Below are positions 62,076 to 64,000 of a stretch of DNA of 64,000 nucleotides, piece after piece. The stretch comes from Actinomycetes bacterium (GTDB lineage Bacteria; Actinomycetota; Acidimicrobiia; Acidimicrobiales; Palsa-688), in NCBI GenBank assembly GCA_021787365.1, contig JAJYMB010000003.1, positions 1 through 64,000 on the forward strand, given 5' to 3'. A model generated the notes under the pieces. The model ran no database searches and was not told the origin of the DNA. It saw only the letters and a program-made list of their open reading frames with translations. The translations under genes and the position numbers were made by a program. Numbering within the stretch: position 1 is the first letter of the stretch; the number at the start of each line of letters is the position of its first letter.

Positions 62076-63123
62076 GTGGAACTGATCGGGCTGGTGGGCC
62101 TGCCCAACTCTGGCAAGTCGAGCCTCTTCAACGCCTTGACGGGGGGGCACGCGCTCGTCGCGAGCCACCCGTTTTCTACGACAGAGAGCTCGGTCGGGGT
62201 CGCCCAGGTCCCCGACCACCGCCTGAATGCCTTGGCGGAGATGAGCTCCTCCCGCAAGGTCGTGCACGCCGGCGTCGAGCTCGTCGACATCGCCGGCCTC
62301 GTCGCCGGCTCCTCCACGGGGGAAGGGCTCGGCAACCGGTTCCTCGGGGGCATCAGGGAGGCCGACGCCATCTGCCTAGTGCTTCGCGCCTTCGAGGACG
62401 CCAACGTGCCCGGCGGTGCCGACCCTGTCTCCGACCTGGGCGTCCTCGAGCTCGAGCTCGTCCTCGCCGACCTGCAAAGCGCCGAGACCCAGCTCGAACG
62501 CCGGCGCAAGGCCGCCAAGGGCGACAAGTCCCAGGCGTCCCAGGTCGCCGCCCTCGAAAAGGCACACGCCTTCCTCTCGGAAGGCACCCCCCTCTACCGC
62601 TCGGGGCTCGCCCGCGACGAGCTCCCCGAGCTCAAGGCGTTCTTCTTCCTCACCACCAAACCGGTCCTTGCCGTCGTCAACCTCGGAGAGGACGCAGTTG
62701 CCGATGCCGCCACCACCTTGAAGCCAGTCGCCGAAGAGCTCGGGGGCGCGGCAGAGGTGCTCGGGGTCAGCGTCAAGCTCGAAGCAGAGGCGGCAGAGTT
62801 GCCCGAGGCGGAACGCGAGGAGCTCCTCGAGGGCCTCGGCCTCGGCGAAGGTGCCCTGCCCCGGGTGGCCCAGGCGGCCTACCGTCTGCTCGGCCGGCGC
62901 ACCTTTTTCACCACGGGGGAAAAGGAGAGCCGGGCATGGACCTTCCGCGCCGGTGCCAAGGCCCCCGAGTGCGCCGGCGTGATCCACTCCGACCTCCAGC
63001 GGGGCTTCATCCGCGCCGAGGTCGTCCACTGGGACGAGCTCATCGAGCTCGGCTCGTGGGCTTCTGCGAGGGATGCGGGCAAGCTGAGGGTCGAGGGCAA
63101 GGACTACGAGGTCGCCGACGGCG

Positions 63124-63152
<29 letters not shown>
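62076..63152 (+). CDS. ychF: YchF/Obg-like translation-associated ATPase, 358 aa
   Basis: P-loop G domain: GLVGLPNSGKSSLFNALTG, VDIAGLVAGSSTGEGLGNRF (G3), and VVNLGED in place of NKxD, the change that makes YchF prefer ATP. Coiled-coil insertion at about 125-185 and C-terminal TGS domain (TFFTTGEKESRAWTFRAGA, VAVEGKDYEVADGDVLEIRF). Binds ribosomes. GTG 62076. Overlaps rsmI by 29 bp. Confidence 0.95.

Positions 63153-64000
<848 letters not shown>

Overview
The window is high-GC actinobacterial DNA with dense genes and many GTG/TTG starts. The gene mix (F420-type LLM oxidoreductase, type II NADH dehydrogenase, rusticyanin-like cupredoxin remnant, NHEJ-type PE/polymerase protein, actinobacterial Fpg) suggests an Acidimicrobiia-like, possibly acidophilic, actinomycete. 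That lineage is an inference; no rRNA or tRNA gene was seen to test it.

Layout. (1) 1-6.5 kb: a probable defence island. A tightly coupled minus-strand operon (6265 to 1459) encodes an ABC/SMC-like ATPase with a zinc-hook-like CPVCG, a 125-residue partner, and a HerA-type ATPase carrying an N-terminal phospholipase-D nuclease domain. An HNH nuclease gene converges on it. The island abuts a truncated gene and an 11-bp direct repeat. (2) 6.5-19.4 kb: sugar and sugar-acid catabolism (Gfo/Idh oxidoreductase, AKR, zinc alcohol dehydrogenase, SDRs, a GHL6-type glycosidase-like protein, UxuA, a uronate-dehydrogenase-like epimerase family protein and a ManD-type dehydratase), mixed with remnants of a beta-helix protein, an ABC permease, a four-carbon acid sugar kinase and PdxA. 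(3) 19.6-37.6 kb: a redox, nitrogen-oxide or oxygen-stress neighbourhood: NHL protein, NnrS-like membrane protein, hemerythrin-DUF2249, DUF2249, DUF59, DUF488, AhpD-NDH-2-Fpg operon, DUF4395 and a cysteine-containing HTH regulator. MetE and an MFS gene lie inside it. A shared 16-bp inverted repeat (TCTAGY-N4-RYTAGA-like) occurs at four sites in three of these promoters. Remnants of narG, a rusticyanin-like cupredoxin, a ClC channel CBS domain and a split MarR gene show that part of this respiratory module has decayed. (4) 37.7-46.6 kb: MFS transporter, LLM oxidoreductase, ABC-F ATPase, lactonase, a fused 2Fe-2S/molybdopterin dehydrogenase and its MocA-like cofactor enzyme. (5) 46.6-55.2 kb: a GntR-controlled glycan cluster (GH38 mannosidase, PfkB kinase, SIS isomerase, PhyH oxygenase, sugar isomerase, Gfo/Idh) with no transporter. 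(6) 55.2-64 kb: mostly housekeeping genes: metallophosphoesterase, aminopeptidase N, LigD-like PE/polymerase, YchF, RsmI and the start of MetG.

How the parts may work together. The 16-bp motif ties the hemerythrin/DUF59/DUF2249 genes, the NHL gene and the AhpD-NDH-2-Fpg operon into one putative regulon, perhaps controlled by the Fe-S-type HTH protein at 32.5 kb. The sugar-acid genes would convert uronates and mannonate to 2-keto-3-deoxy acids. The strongest candidate for an undescribed system is the SMC/ABC ATPase + small protein + PLD-HerA operon.
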